This document shows positions 18,578 through 27,926 of a DNA stretch of 64,000 bases, piece after piece. Origin of the DNA: Bacteroidales bacterium UBA3143 (GTDB taxonomy: Bacteria; Bacteroidota; Bacteroidia; Bacteroidales; Dysgonomonadaceae); the NCBI GenBank assembly GCA_002364735.1, contig DEZB01000030.1, positions 24,279-88,278 of the forward strand. The letters are read 5' to 3'. The notes under the pieces are model-generated. The model made no database searches. It saw only the letters and a program-made list of their open reading frames with translations, and was not told where the DNA came from. Position 1 is the first letter of the stretch. Each line of letters starts with the position of its first letter. Position numbers and translations under genes: made by a program.

Positions 18578-20788
18578 ATGAAAAAGTTACTCCTCTACAC
18601 CATCATTGTTTCTATTGCTATAACATCTTGCACATTTTCGAAGCAAGAAACTATAAGCAAAGATGTTGATTACACCCAGTTTGTTGATCCATTTATTGGA
18701 ACGGCATACACAGGTCACACCTTTCCTGGTGCTACATATCCATTGGGGATGTTACAACCCGGACCCGAAACGGGCAACTTCTCTTGGGATTATTGCTCAG
18801 GATATGTATATGGCGACTCTACCATCACAGGTTTTTCGCAAACCCGTCTTAATGGAACTGGATGTATGGATTTGGGTGACTTGCTGATGCAGCCTTTCTC
18901 TGGCGAAAAGCGTGACAATATGCACAGCAAATACGACTTGATGAGCGAAGAAGCCACACCGGGTTATTATGCTGTGAAGCTAACAGACAACGATGTGAAT
19001 GTTCAAATAACAACATCTCCACATGTAGCCTTTCACAAATACACTTTCAACAAAGATAAATCGGCAAACATATTGGCTGACTTTCAAAGCGGATTGGTAA
19101 TGGATATAAGAGTACTTCATCGTCATATAATGGACAATGAAATCAACTTTGAAGACGATAAAACAATCACAGGCTATACAAAAAGAGAAGGATGGGCCAA
19201 CAGAGAGTATTACTATGTAATCAGCTTTGACAAACCCATCATTGGTAAAGAAAAACTGGCCAAACAAGATCCACAAGAAAAAGCCCCTCGCTACATCCTG
19301 ACTTTCGACATGCAAGACAACGAAGAGTTGAACATGAAGATAGCACTTTCATCAACCAGTATAGCGGGTGCAAAGGCGAACATGGCAGCAGAAGTATCAG
19401 GTTGGGACTTTGAAGCTGTGCGAGAAAATGCAGTGAAAGAATGGAATCGATACCTTTCACGTATTCATATTGAAGGACTGGACGAACAGAAGGTAAATTT
19501 CTATACTGCAATGTATCACCTTTACATTCAGCCAAACAACATTGCCGATATTGATGGCAAATATGTAGGTCCAAATGACGAAATCTCACAATCTTCGGAT
19601 GGGAAACACTACTCTACCCTATCTCAATGGGATACTTTTAGGGCAGCATTCCCAATGTACACATTGCTCAGCCCTGAATTGGTTCCCGAAATGGTTAACT
19701 CCATGTTGGATTTTAGCGAGCAACAAGGGCATTTACCCATTTGGGGATTGTGGGGAAAAGAAACTTACACAATGATTGGAAATCACTCTGTGCCAATGAT
19801 TGTGGATGCTTACTTAAAAGGCTTCGAAGGTTTTGATAGCGAACGTGCATTCAATGAAATAAAGAAATCAATTGTAACAAGCACACATCGAAAATCGAAT
19901 TGGGATTTGTATGATAAATATGGTTATTTGCCTTACGATTTAGTGAAAGAGGAATCTGTTTCGCGCGTTATGGAGTGCGGATATAATGATTATGCAACTG
20001 CACTAATGGCAAAGAAGATGGGGAAAGATGATGAATTTGAATTTTTCAACAAACGCTCCAACTTCTATAAAAACTTATTTGATAAAGAATCGAAAGCAGT
20101 GCGTCCAAAAGATAGCAAAGGCAATTTCCTGACACCCTTCGATCCATACAGATTGGCTCACGCTGACTCTGAGGTGGGTGGACACTATACCGAAGGTAAT
20201 GCTCGTCAGTATACTTGGCATGTATTGCAAGACATTCCAGGATTGATTGATTTGATGGGTGGAAAAGATGAAGCGGGCATCATTTTAGACTCATTGTTTT
20301 ATACAACCAAAGAAACAACAGGAACACTTTCAGATGTTACAGGTCTAATAGGTCAATATGCCCATGGCAACGAGCCAAGCCATCATGTTACTTATATCTA
20401 CCCCTATTTAGATCGTCCAAAAGAAGCTCAAAAATTGATTCGTCAGATCAGTACAGACTTTTACAAAGCACGTCCCGATGGATTGATTGGCAACAACGAC
20501 TGTGGACAAATGTCTGCATGGTTCTTGTTTTCATCTATTGGTTTCTACCCGTTAGACCCAGTGAGTGGTGAGTTTGTAATTGGCGCACCTCAAGTGCCTG
20601 CAGCAACTATTTCTGTAGCAAACGGAAAAACTTTTAGCATGAAAGCTGAAAACTTATCGGTTAATAATCTGTATGTTGATAGGGTTGAGCTGAATGGAGA
20701 GGCATATAATAAGAAAACCATCTTCTATAAAGATATTATGAATGGAGCTAACCTTGTGTTTTACATGACTGATAATGCCACAGAGTAA
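18578..20788 (+). CDS. GH92 family glycosyl hydrolase, lipoprotein
   Basis: Exo-acting alpha-mannosidase (GH92), probably trimming alpha-1,2-mannose from glycans. A lipoprotein signal ends at AITSC, so Cys18 is lipidated and the enzyme is likely on the cell surface or in the periplasm. Family blocks: FVDPFIGTAYTGHTFPGA near residue 30, YTEGNARQYTW in the C-terminal half, and GNNDCGQMSAWFLFSSIGFY followed by EFVIGAP near the end. The 736-aa length is usual. Known family members need Ca2+. No SusC/SusD pair lies nearby, so it is not part of a visible polysaccharide locus. Confidence 0.92.
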   Translation: MKKLLLYTIIVSIAITSCTFSKQETISKDVDYTQFVDPFIGTAYTGHTFPGATYPLGMLQPGPETGNFSWDYCSGYVYGDSTITGFSQTRLNGTGCMDLGDLLMQPFSGEKRDNMHSKYDLMSEEATPGYYAVKLTDNDVNVQITTSPHVAFHKYTFNKDKSANILADFQSGLVMDIRVLHRHIMDNEINFEDDKTITGYTKREGWANREYYYVISFDKPIIGKEKLAKQDPQEKAPRYILTFDMQDNEELNMKIALSSTSIAGAKANMAAEVSGWDFEAVRENAVKEWNRYLSRIHIEGLDEQKVNFYTAMYHLYIQPNNIADIDGKYVGPNDEISQSSDGKHYSTLSQWDTFRAAFPMYTLLSPELVPEMVNSMLDFSEQQGHLPIWGLWGKETYTMIGNHSVPMIVDAYLKGFEGFDSERAFNEIKKSIVTSTHRKSNWDLYDKYGYLPYDLVKEESVSRVMECGYNDYATALMAKKMGKDDEFEFFNKRSNFYKNLFDKESKAVRPKDSKGNFLTPFDPYRLAHADSEVGGHYTEGNARQYTWHVLQDIPGLIDLMGGKDEAGIILDSLFYTTKETTGTLSDVTGLIGQYAHGNEPSHHVTYIYPYLDRPKEAQKLIRQISTDFYKARPDGLIGNNDCGQMSAWFLFSSIGFYPLDPVSGEFVIGAPQVPAATISVANGKTFSMKAENLSVNNLYVDRVELNGEAYNKKTIFYKDIMNGANLVFYMTDNATE

Positions 20789-20859
20789 ATATTTATAAGA
20801 AAGATCGATTTAAAGAGAAGCTTTCGTCGCATATACTTACGGACAAAGATGCACATTTC

Positions 20860-21005
20860 AAGGTTTTCGAAATTCGGAAACCTTGAAAATTTAATTGGTG
20901 ACACTTTCAGAAACTCGGAAAGCTTAAATATTCAGTTTATCATGCTTTTCGAAACTCGGAAACCTCGAAGAACTCAAAAAATGGACTTTCAAAAAGTCAA
21001 GAAAC
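20860..21005. repeat. About 41-bp tandem array with inverted-repeat units (array D)
   Basis: TTTC-anchored units begin at 20865, 20905, 20947 and 20987 (spacings 40, 42 and 40 bp). Units carry TTTCgAAACTCGGAAA-like cores with internal dyads: AAGGTTT pairs with AAACCTT in the first, CTTTC with GAAAG in the second. Copies are diverged. The array fills the gap between the converging GH92 and EamA genes. It shares the exact 15-mer AAAATGGACTTTCAA with array E near 23.34 kb. Confidence 0.65.
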
Positions 21006-21036
21006 CTTTATGTCAAGCAAACATGACTTACTAAAA

Positions 21037-21915
21037 CTACATTTTCTTATAAGTTTCCCTGACCGCCTTCTTTTCATAAAATGTAATGGCAATTCCTGCC
21101 AATATAAATATACCCCCAATTAACTTCACTATCGTAAACTCTTCTCCAAGAACAAACCATGCAAGAATGCTGGCAAATACAACTTGACTCAACAACGACA
21201 ATGATAGACGGGTGGCTCGCATCCGTTTAGTTGCATAACTGATAAGTAACCAAGCAAGCAGTTGACTCACCAATCCTTGTAATAATAAAGAAATCCAAGC
21301 ATTAGTAGAGAAACCCCACAGCGATTGATTGGCAACCAAATTAACAACAAGCAAAAAGAGAGCACTACTAACCGAACTTAGCGTAATAAAAGAGACCACT
21401 TCCATTTTAGTTAATACATGTTTGCTCAAAAGAATATAGAGTGCATAAAAGAAACCTGAAAGAACTCCCAAAGTAAAGGCCCTGTCAAACGATAAAGTAA
21501 GAAATACCTCAACGCCAATAAAGATAGCAATGCCCACCATAGCCACCACAGTACCCACCCAAAAAGAGCGACGTGGTTTATTTTTGAAAAATAAAAAAGC
21601 AATTACCCCCACCCAGATTGGAGCTAAGTTAGTTAGCAACGTCCCTTGTGTAGCAGTAGATTGCTGTATGGACAAGTTCCAAAGAGAGATATCGGTGGCG
21701 AAGAGGACACCACAAACTGCGCCAAGACTTGCTACTTGCCATGAGGGGACTTTGAAAGTTCCTGTTATTAAAACATAACCGACCAATGCCACAGAAGCTA
21801 TAGCCATGCGATAGAAAGCCGAGGTGAGTCCAGAGGTTAATTGCATACCAACTATAACTGGGAACAAGGAAATAGCTAAGATTCCTATCAATAAAGCAAA
21901 GCGAGTTTTTTTCAT
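21037..21915 (-). CDS. EamA/DMT family transporter
   Basis: Drug/metabolite transporter superfamily membrane protein, 292 aa, with ten predicted transmembrane helices in two EamA repeats of about 140 residues each. Typical features are LTNLAPIWVGVIAFLFFKNK at the end of the first repeat and SLLSQVVFASILAWFVLGEEF in the second, both with the helix 4-5 signature of the family. The substrate is unknown; many members export amino acids or metabolites. It is divergent from topoisomerase IB, with a 184-bp shared promoter region. Confidence 0.85.
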   Translation of the reverse strand: MKKTRFALLIGILAISLFPVIVGMQLTSGLTSAFYRMAIASVALVGYVLITGTFKVPSWQVASLGAVCGVLFATDISLWNLSIQQSTATQGTLLTNLAPIWVGVIAFLFFKNKPRRSFWVGTVVAMVGIAIFIGVEVFLTLSFDRAFTLGVLSGFFYALYILLSKHVLTKMEVVSFITLSSVSSALFLLVVNLVANQSLWGFSTNAWISLLLQGLVSQLLAWLLISYATKRMRATRLSLSLLSQVVFASILAWFVLGEEFTIVKLIGGIFILAGIAITFYEKKAVRETYKKM

Positions 21916-21948
21916 TTACTAAATATGTGATATCATTAATTTGAACGG

Positions 21949-21956
21949 CAAAATTA
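21949..21956 (-). promoter_or_regulatory. Possible -7 element for the EamA gene
   Basis: TAATTTTG on the minus strand, 33 bp upstream of the start codon, fits TAnnTTTG. No TTG lies at the usual spacing. Confidence 0.3.
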
Positions 21957-21988
21957 CTTCAAATAAAGACGGTAAAAAAAACAATTAA

Positions 21989-22018
21989 TTGAAAACAACC
22001 ACACACATAATATATTTG
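21989..22018 (+). promoter_or_regulatory. Promoter of the topoisomerase IB gene
   Basis: TTG at 21989-21991, then exactly 19 bp, then TATATTTG at 22011-22018. This is one of the best matches in the window to the Bacteroidota sigma-ABfr consensus. It leaves an untranslated leader of about 75 nt. Confidence 0.6.
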
Positions 22019-22099
22019 TAATCACTTAGCGTGAACCCTTATTTTAGAATGCTTGTTATATGATAAGTTCTAACAATTTTTTCTCCTCATTCACATTAT

Positions 22100-23212
22100 A
22101 TGGCAACAGCAGAAACAATAGCACCAAACGTTCTTCCCAAAAAAATATCTCCTAAACAAATAGCGAAGATTATAAACGATCCAATGAAAACAGCTAAAGT
22201 TGTCAATCTGGTCTATGTTAACGATTCCGATATAGGAATCTTAAGAAAAAAATGGGGCAGAGGTTTTAGATATACACTTGAAGATAAAAAGGTAACCGAC
22301 AAAGCACAACTTGAACGCATAAAAAAATTAGTTATACCTCCTGCATGGAGAGATGTTTGGATATGTACACTTGAAAATGGACATTTGCAAGTGACAGGAA
22401 TGGATGATAAAAACCGAAAACAATATATATATCATCCTGTGTGGGTTGCATTGCGCAATCAAACTAAGTTTTATCGCATGATTCAGTTTGCTCATGCTCT
22501 GCCTAAGATTCGCTTAAACATAGAAAAAGACCTTGTATTGCACGGACTCAAACAGCGTAAAGTGTTAGCCACTGTAGTTAGCCTGATGGAAAGAACTAAT
22601 ATGCGAGTGGGCAACGAAATCTATGAAAAACTTTATGGATCGTATGGTATAACAACACTAAAGGATAGACATTTTAAAGGAACAAGCACAAAGTTGAACT
22701 TTACTTTTAAAGGAAAAAAAGGAGTGAAGCACGATATATCTTTTACCAATAGAAAACTGGCCCGCATTGTGCAGCAATGTAAAGAAATACCAGGTAAAGA
22801 ATTGTTTCAATATTACGATGAAGAAGGTAAACGACACCCAATAGATTCGGGAATGGTGAACGATTATATAAAAGAAATAAGTGGAGAGGACTTTACTGCA
22901 AAAGATTTCAGGACTTGGTCTGGCACGGTGAATGCTTTTTTAGCTCTCAACGAATTGGGAATGGCAGAAACAGCAACGGAGCGAAAAAAAATGATCGTTT
23001 CCGCTTTAGATAAAGTAGCATGTTTATTGGGCAACACACGGTCTGTTTGTAAAAAATATTATGTGCATCCACTCATTTTGCAGCTATACGAAACTCAATC
23101 ACTAAAAAAATATTTGAAGCAATTGGACAATATTGAGAAGAACGATAACAAAACAGGTCTCACACATGAAGAAGAAGTTATCCTTACATTGCTGGAAAAT
23201 GAAAAGCTGTAA
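22100..23212 (+). CDS. DNA topoisomerase IB (poxvirus/bacterial type)
   Basis: Relaxes supercoiled DNA through a 3'-phosphotyrosine intermediate. Length 370 aa, as in compact bacterial TopIB. Seen: the N-terminal DNA-binding domain with GRGFRYTLEDKKV and IPPAWRDVWICTLENGHLQVTG, the catalytic-core segment MERTNMRVGNEIYEKLYGSY, FRTWSGTVNAFLALNELG, and the nucleophile region RSVCKKYYVHP with its Tyr near residue 318. It is present in a subset of bacteria. It is monocistronic and followed by repeat array E. Confidence 0.92.
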   Translation: MATAETIAPNVLPKKISPKQIAKIINDPMKTAKVVNLVYVNDSDIGILRKKWGRGFRYTLEDKKVTDKAQLERIKKLVIPPAWRDVWICTLENGHLQVTGMDDKNRKQYIYHPVWVALRNQTKFYRMIQFAHALPKIRLNIEKDLVLHGLKQRKVLATVVSLMERTNMRVGNEIYEKLYGSYGITTLKDRHFKGTSTKLNFTFKGKKGVKHDISFTNRKLARIVQQCKEIPGKELFQYYDEEGKRHPIDSGMVNDYIKEISGEDFTAKDFRTWSGTVNAFLALNELGMAETATERKKMIVSALDKVACLLGNTRSVCKKYYVHPLILQLYETQSLKKYLKQLDNIEKNDNKTGLTHEEEVILTLLENEKL

Positions 23213-23327
23213 GAAAGTTATAAGAATTTATTTTGTTCGAAGACTCAATGTTGCAATTTGAATATAATTACTTGTTATTTCTTACAATTCAATAGAAAAT
23301 TCACCCATAATCAGTTAGAAATTAAAT

Positions 23328-23640
23328 CCACCATGGTAAAATGGACTTTCAATAGATGAAAATTGAATTTACCGTGGTAAAAATGTTTGAAATCAAAAAA
23401 ATTGTCCATTTCGAGCATTTATTAAGAGATTATTTAGTAAAAAAAATAAAAAGCAGTATAAGATGGAAGAATTAACAGCTAATAATTGAATATCTACATT
23501 GGAAATTGAAATTATACGACATAAATAGGAGAAATTTGTAATGCAAATTGAAAAAAATATATTTTAAAACATTTTCACCGTGGTGGATGCAATTTTCAAC
23601 GTTTTCAAACATTTTCGACGCGTTGAAAATGTTGGAAAAA
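23328..23640. repeat. Degenerate 41-bp-period region with palindromes (array E)
   Basis: ACCATGGT at 23330 and ACCGTGGT at 23371 are 41 bp apart. A third, ACCGTGGT at 23577, lies 206 bp (about 5 x 41) further on. The intervening units are too diverged to delimit. The 15-mer at 23338-23352 is identical to one in array D. A near-perfect 24-bp palindrome closes the region at 23609. It sits between the converging topoisomerase IB and MATE genes. The periodicity is suggestive, not proven. Confidence 0.45.
23609..23632. terminator. Near-perfect 24-bp palindrome between converging genes
   Basis: ACATTTTCGACG is followed directly by CGTTGAAAATGT. Only one pair is imperfect, and it can form a G-U wobble in RNA. 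It lies about 80 bp past the MATE gene stop on the minus strand. A bidirectional terminator or a palindrome of the neighbouring repeat family are both possible. Confidence 0.4.
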
Positions 23641-23711
23641 AGATATATCAAAAATTTACTCAATTTATATCACTAACTTGAATTTAATTGGAAGATATTC
23701 ATAAAAGAAAC

Positions 23712-25037
23712 TCAATATTTATATTGTTTTCGCTTACCCATAAATAAGATTATTGTTACAACAACTGCCATAGCCTCTGCTAAAACAATAGAGAGCCAGA
23801 TGCCATCTAATCCCCAAAATAAAGGGAAAATCAGAACCGCACCCGTCTGAAAAACAAGTGTGCGCAAAAAAGATATAAGAGCTGATGTTAAGCCATCATT
23901 CATTGCAGTAAAAAAGGAAGATCCAAAAACACCAATTCCAGAAAACAAAAAAGCGAATGAAAAAACAAATATTGCTCTTTGTGTCATGTCCATCAAAACT
24001 TGGTCGTATCCCACAAATAACATCGATAACGGTTTAGAAAGCATTTGTGCTGAACCAAACATAAGAAGCGAAAACGTTCCCATAATTACAACACTTTTTT
24101 TTAGTAAGCTCTTTAATTCTTCATGATTTTGAGCGCCAAAGTGATAGCTTATTATTGGTGCAGCCCCAACAGAATATCCCAAATAGATAGAGAGAAAAAT
24201 CATATTGACATACATTAAAACGCCATAAGCTGCAACACCGTTTTCACCAGCATATTTCAGTAATTGCATATTGAAAAATATACTAACCAAAGACATAGAG
24301 ACCATGTTCATTAGCTCAGAAGAACCATTAGTGAACGTCTTTAACAGAGCTTGTCCATCATATTTGGTTTTTGTAAGTTGCAAAAGGCTCTTGTTTTTTC
24401 GACCAAAATAAATTAAAGGAATAACAGCGCCTACTAATATGCTTAAAGACGTTGCCAGTGCTGCTCCTACAAGTCCCCAAGCAAAGACAACAATGAATAA
24501 CGCATCTAAAATGATATTGGTTAACCCAGCTACAATTGTAACATATAATCCTATTTTAGGTTTTTCTGCCGTTGCAAACAAAATTTGAAACTCTGTTTGT
24601 AAAACAAATGTCGGAACTGATAGTAAAATTACTCGTCCATAAGTGATACTATCCTCAAGCAACTGACCTTCTGCGCCAAGTAATGAGACAATTGGTTTAA
24701 TAAAGATAATAGCCAAAAGAGTTAAAACCAAGCTTATAACAATGGAAACATAAACGAGAAGAGAAAATATTTCATTGGCTTTTTCATTCTTTTTTTCGCC
24801 TATTGTTTTTGCAATCAATGCACTGCCTCCGCTTCCAAACATAAAGCCAACACTTCCCAGTATCATCAATAAGGGCATAATAAAGTTGACAGCTGCAAAG
24901 GGCGTTTTACCAACAAAGTTAGAAACAAAAAAACCATCTACAACACCATAGATGGAAGTGAAAACCAACATGATAACTGCTGGAAACGTATAACGAAGTA
25001 GTTTTTTATAATTAAAACTGTCGGATAGTTTTATCAT
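23712..25037 (-). CDS. MATE family efflux transporter
   Basis: Multidrug and toxin extrusion carrier, 441 aa, twelve predicted transmembrane helices in two homologous halves. Typical blocks: FPAVIMLVFTSIYGVVDGFFVSNFVG at the N-terminus, GSGGSALIAKTIGEKK after helix 2, and GAAPIISYHFGAQNHEELK in the second half. Drug export driven by H+ or Na+ is the family role; the substrate is unknown. Its ATG overlaps the stop of the cytidylate-kinase-like gene by 4 bp (ATGA), so the two are translationally coupled. Confidence 0.92.
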   Translation of the reverse strand: MIKLSDSFNYKKLLRYTFPAVIMLVFTSIYGVVDGFFVSNFVGKTPFAAVNFIMPLLMILGSVGFMFGSGGSALIAKTIGEKKNEKANEIFSLLVYVSIVISLVLTLLAIIFIKPIVSLLGAEGQLLEDSITYGRVILLSVPTFVLQTEFQILFATAEKPKIGLYVTIVAGLTNIILDALFIVVFAWGLVGAALATSLSILVGAVIPLIYFGRKNKSLLQLTKTKYDGQALLKTFTNGSSELMNMVSMSLVSIFFNMQLLKYAGENGVAAYGVLMYVNMIFLSIYLGYSVGAAPIISYHFGAQNHEELKSLLKKSVVIMGTFSLLMFGSAQMLSKPLSMLFVGYDQVLMDMTQRAIFVFSFAFLFSGIGVFGSSFFTAMNDGLTSALISFLRTLVFQTGAVLIFPLFWGLDGIWLSIVLAEAMAVVVTIILFMGKRKQYKY

Positions 25038-25654
25038 GAACTGGTTCTCTCATACCAGCTTTTAGAAAATTCAGCAATTGCCAGTGTTAACTCTTGTAGA
25101 TTCCAACTGCTTGTATTCACCGTTAGATGATAAGCAGATCTGTCACCCCAGCTTCCACCAGTTACAAGACTGCGTGTTTGGGCTCTACTCTTATCTACTT
25201 TGCTTATTTTACGCTCCATTTCTTTGGTGTTGAGGCATTCGTCTTCTGGTGATCGCTCCAAGCAACGACGAATTTTGGCTTCCATATCAGCACAAACAAA
25301 AATATTGAATGGGTGGTAATCTCTAAGTAGCACATCTGCATTTCTTCCCACGATTACACAGTTTTTTCCTTTCTTTGCGATCTCCTCTATCACACGCTTT
25401 TGCTCTAAGAGCAAATCTGTGTGAGTAGTATCCAAAGGTATTCCAGCTACAGATTGATGGAAAGTCAATGGTATGTTTTGCCATCTATCTTGTTCAATAG
25501 AACGCGCTACATAGTCCTCATCCAACCCTTTGTTGGAAGCAATGGCAGTTATAATTTCTTTGTCGTAATAGTCATAGTCAAGAACTTCGGCAAGTCTTTT
25601 ACCAAGCTCTCTACCTCCACTACCGAACTCTCGGCTGATGGTTATTATTTTCAT
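25034..25654 (-). CDS. Cytidylate kinase-like family protein
   Basis: P-loop NTPase of the Cytidylate_kin2 type, 206 aa, cytoplasmic. Seen: the opening ITISREFGSGGRELGKRLAE with its Walker-A-like GSGGRELGKRL, then NCVIVGRNADVLL, and VDKSRAQTRSLVTGG. The family phosphorylates or binds nucleotides, but its physiological substrate is not established. In Bacteroidota and Firmicutes it is often coupled with a MATE exporter, as here (4-bp overlap). That recurring pair suggests a joint, uncharacterised role. Confidence 0.85.
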   Translation of the reverse strand: MKIITISREFGSGGRELGKRLAEVLDYDYYDKEIITAIASNKGLDEDYVARSIEQDRWQNIPLTFHQSVAGIPLDTTHTDLLLEQKRVIEEIAKKGKNCVIVGRNADVLLRDYHPFNIFVCADMEAKIRRCLERSPEDECLNTKEMERKISKVDKSRAQTRSLVTGGSWGDRSAYHLTVNTSSWNLQELTLAIAEFSKSWYERTSS

Positions 25655-25675
25655 GTCTTCTTGTTTTTATTATGG

Positions 25676-25683
25676 CAAATATA
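25676..25683 (-). promoter_or_regulatory. Putative -7 element for the kinase-MATE operon
   Basis: TATATTTG on the minus strand, 22 bp upstream of the start codon. No matching -33 TTG was found. Confidence 0.4.
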
Positions 25684-25796
25684 CAAAAACTCTTTTGGTG
25701 ATAATGAAAGAGGTGGTATGTATTTTGTTCATGAGGGTAGTCATTAGCACAAGAACATCTTGTATATTGAAAATGAGCTATTTATTTACTTTTTAG

Positions 25797-27080
25797 CTAC
25801 TTCAACAATTGCTCAAACAACCAATTATCTCTTTTCTCACGTTGTTCAGGGAATATCCAATGTTGCGTTTCTTGATATATATGCAACTCTTTCTTTGCTT
25901 TAATAACGTTGTAGACAGCATACATAGAAGTAGGTGGACAAACATTGTCGTTATAACCCCAACTATACCATCCTGGCACTTTCACAAAACGAGCAAAATT
26001 TACCACGTCATAATATTTTGATGTTTCTATTTTTTCTGGTGTGTTGGTGAATGTATCGCGAAACATATGAGGCCAGCCTCCAGCACGATTGTGCAAATAG
26101 CCAGTCAAATCGGACAAGGCAGGATAATAAGCAGCAAGATAATTGATGCGATCATCCAATGCGGCAGTTATGATAGAAAGGGCTCCACCTTGGCTACCAC
26201 CAGTTACAGCAATGTCTTTTTCATTAAAACTATCTAACGATTCAATAAAATCGACTGCACGCACACAGCCAAGATAGACACGTTTGTAGTAATAGTTGTC
26301 TTTATCGTCTAAATTAGCTTGCTGATAACCATTAAGCGCACCCGACCTCAAATTATCGTAAACATTTTGATCGAGGTTCACCGGGATTCCATGTATTCCT
26401 ATTTCGAAAGTGATGATTCCTTTTTCTGCTTTCCACATATCACCGTTGTAGGGACGAATGCCAGCTCCAGGTACATACAAAATAGCTGGATATTTACCTT
26501 CAGCTTTGGGTTTACTTAATATACCATAGATTTTACCATTAATATTGTCGATGCTAACATGATAGACATCCACACTTGATGTGCAACGCTCGGGCATTAA
26601 GGTTAAAACTGGATTTACAGGCACTTTTGCCAATTCATCTTTGGCTTGTTTCCAAAACTGTTCAAAATCAGCAGGCAATGTGGTAGTTGGTTCAATTTCA
26701 TTGGGCGAAAAACCTGCAGTAGCATACGATGTGTAAGTTTTGCCATCAACATCCACTGAAGCGTGACACCTCAAAAACCCAGGATCATTGAAACGTTTTG
26801 CTTTTACTGAAGCCACTCCTTTTTTAAGTGTCAGTTTACCTTCATCCCAATTATCCATTTTCTCAGGATTGATACGGTAACTCACTTCTACATCTTGTAG
26901 CGGCACATTGTTCTTCAACACCATAATCTGAAATTCGGCCCGTTCGCCTTTGTCATAAGTCCAATCAGCATTATCGGGCGTAACAATTACTTGCACCAAC
27001 TGTTTGGCAGGCTGACCAATGCTTTGAAAACACATTCCTGCAATGAGCAGGGAAAGTAAGAGAATTCTGTTCTTCATCAT
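25797..27080 (-). CDS. Acetylxylan esterase (CE7, AXE1-like)
   Basis: Secreted alpha/beta hydrolase, 427 aa, probably removing acetyl groups from xylan or acetylated oligosaccharides. A signal peptide (residues 1-23, ending SIGQ) is followed by an Ig-like N-terminal domain of about 110 residues, then the AXE1 domain. Catalytic triad: Ser296 in GGSQGG, Asp378 in GYNDNVCPP and His407 in ETQHW. The oxyanion region is RVYLGCVRAVDFIE. It is one of two carbohydrate esterase genes on this strand within 4 kb, the other being CE15-like. Confidence 0.88.
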   Translation of the reverse strand: MMKNRILLLSLLIAGMCFQSIGQPAKQLVQVIVTPDNADWTYDKGERAEFQIMVLKNNVPLQDVEVSYRINPEKMDNWDEGKLTLKKGVASVKAKRFNDPGFLRCHASVDVDGKTYTSYATAGFSPNEIEPTTTLPADFEQFWKQAKDELAKVPVNPVLTLMPERCTSSVDVYHVSIDNINGKIYGILSKPKAEGKYPAILYVPGAGIRPYNGDMWKAEKGIITFEIGIHGIPVNLDQNVYDNLRSGALNGYQQANLDDKDNYYYKRVYLGCVRAVDFIESLDSFNEKDIAVTGGSQGGALSIITAALDDRINYLAAYYPALSDLTGYLHNRAGGWPHMFRDTFTNTPEKIETSKYYDVVNFARFVKVPGWYSWGYNDNVCPPTSMYAVYNVIKAKKELHIYQETQHWIFPEQREKRDNWLFEQLLK

Positions 27081-27120
27081 TCAAAAATTTATAAATATTT
27101 GTTGTTTTGTTTATATGAAG

Positions 27121-27128
27121 CAAATATA
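27121..27128 (-). promoter_or_regulatory. Putative -7 element for the CE7 esterase gene
   Basis: TATATTTG on the minus strand, 41 bp upstream of the start codon. No TTG lies at the expected distance. Confidence 0.4.
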
Positions 27129-27224
27129 CAAAGAGTCATTATATCAGGACGAGCATTAATGAAAATATTTACTTTTTGTGAATAAATCGATAGTTCACTA
27201 AAACATAAGTAGTAAAAAGCGGTA

Positions 27225-27872
27225 CTACTTTTTATTCAGATATCTCTCCATTTTTTTATCGTGGGGTTCTTCAATAGCTAATATGAAAACAGTAGCCCAC
27301 AACCTATTTTTGGGAATGGTAAAGTCAAATTCAGTGTGATTTTTAAGAAACCATGCTTTAGTTGTGGGTGCTAAACCTCCAGCCATTTTTATAGTCTCTT
27401 TTTCAGATTTGTAATAATCATCCTTCTCAGCAAGCCTTTCAAGATAATCTGTAACATATCTACCGCTAATACTTAACTCTAAAAACTGATAACCATCTTC
27501 ATAAATAGAATCTTGATACACTGCTTTTCTCACACGTCCAATAGTCCAGAATTCATTGAAAACTTTGGAGTCTAAATTTTCAAGGAATTTATATTTCTCC
27601 TCTTCCTTAAAAGGCACAAGATATGTGTAGCCGTCATCTATAGGCTGTAATAATTTGTCTAATAATTGATGATAAGCTTGTTCAATATCTTTATTGCCTG
27701 TTATTTCAATAACCCTATCATCAACATAGTTAATCATTTTCTCAATTTCTTTCAACTCGTTATCTGAAAATAGATCATTGAGATGTTTATCTGATTTTAA
27801 ATCAATTTTTGATTGACAAGAAAAGACTGTAAATCCAACAATAAACAATAAGGCAAGTTTTATCCTTCCCAT
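27225..27872 (-). CDS. Hypothetical lipoprotein
   Basis: I do not recognise a family. The 215-aa protein begins with a lipoprotein signal ending at TVFSC (Cys19), so it is probably anchored in the outer membrane. The mature part is charged and mostly helical (ELKEIEKMINYVDDRVIEI), with a Tyr-rich middle and no repeats. It ends with the segment LWATVFILAIEEPHDKK, which could be an amphipathic helix. It stands between the two carbohydrate esterases on the same strand but is separated from both by more than 140 bp, so a shared function is not shown. Confidence 0.6.
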   Translation of the reverse strand: MGRIKLALLFIVGFTVFSCQSKIDLKSDKHLNDLFSDNELKEIEKMINYVDDRVIEITGNKDIEQAYHQLLDKLLQPIDDGYTYLVPFKEEEKYKFLENLDSKVFNEFWTIGRVRKAVYQDSIYEDGYQFLELSISGRYVTDYLERLAEKDDYYKSEKETIKMAGGLAPTTKAWFLKNHTEFDFTIPKNRLWATVFILAIEEPHDKKMERYLNKK

Positions 27873-27926
27873 ACAAAGCTTCTTTTTAGTTTTATAAATC
27901 GCTCATTAATAATAAAAATATAAACG

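Noticed and set aside
20849..21034. 61-codon plus-strand frame between the GH92 and EamA genes
   Set aside because: It lies wholly on repeat array D, and its composition follows the repeat units.
23472..23663. 63-codon minus-strand frame downstream of the MATE gene
   Set aside because: Low-complexity Phe/Asn composition on AT-rich palindromic DNA with no start context.
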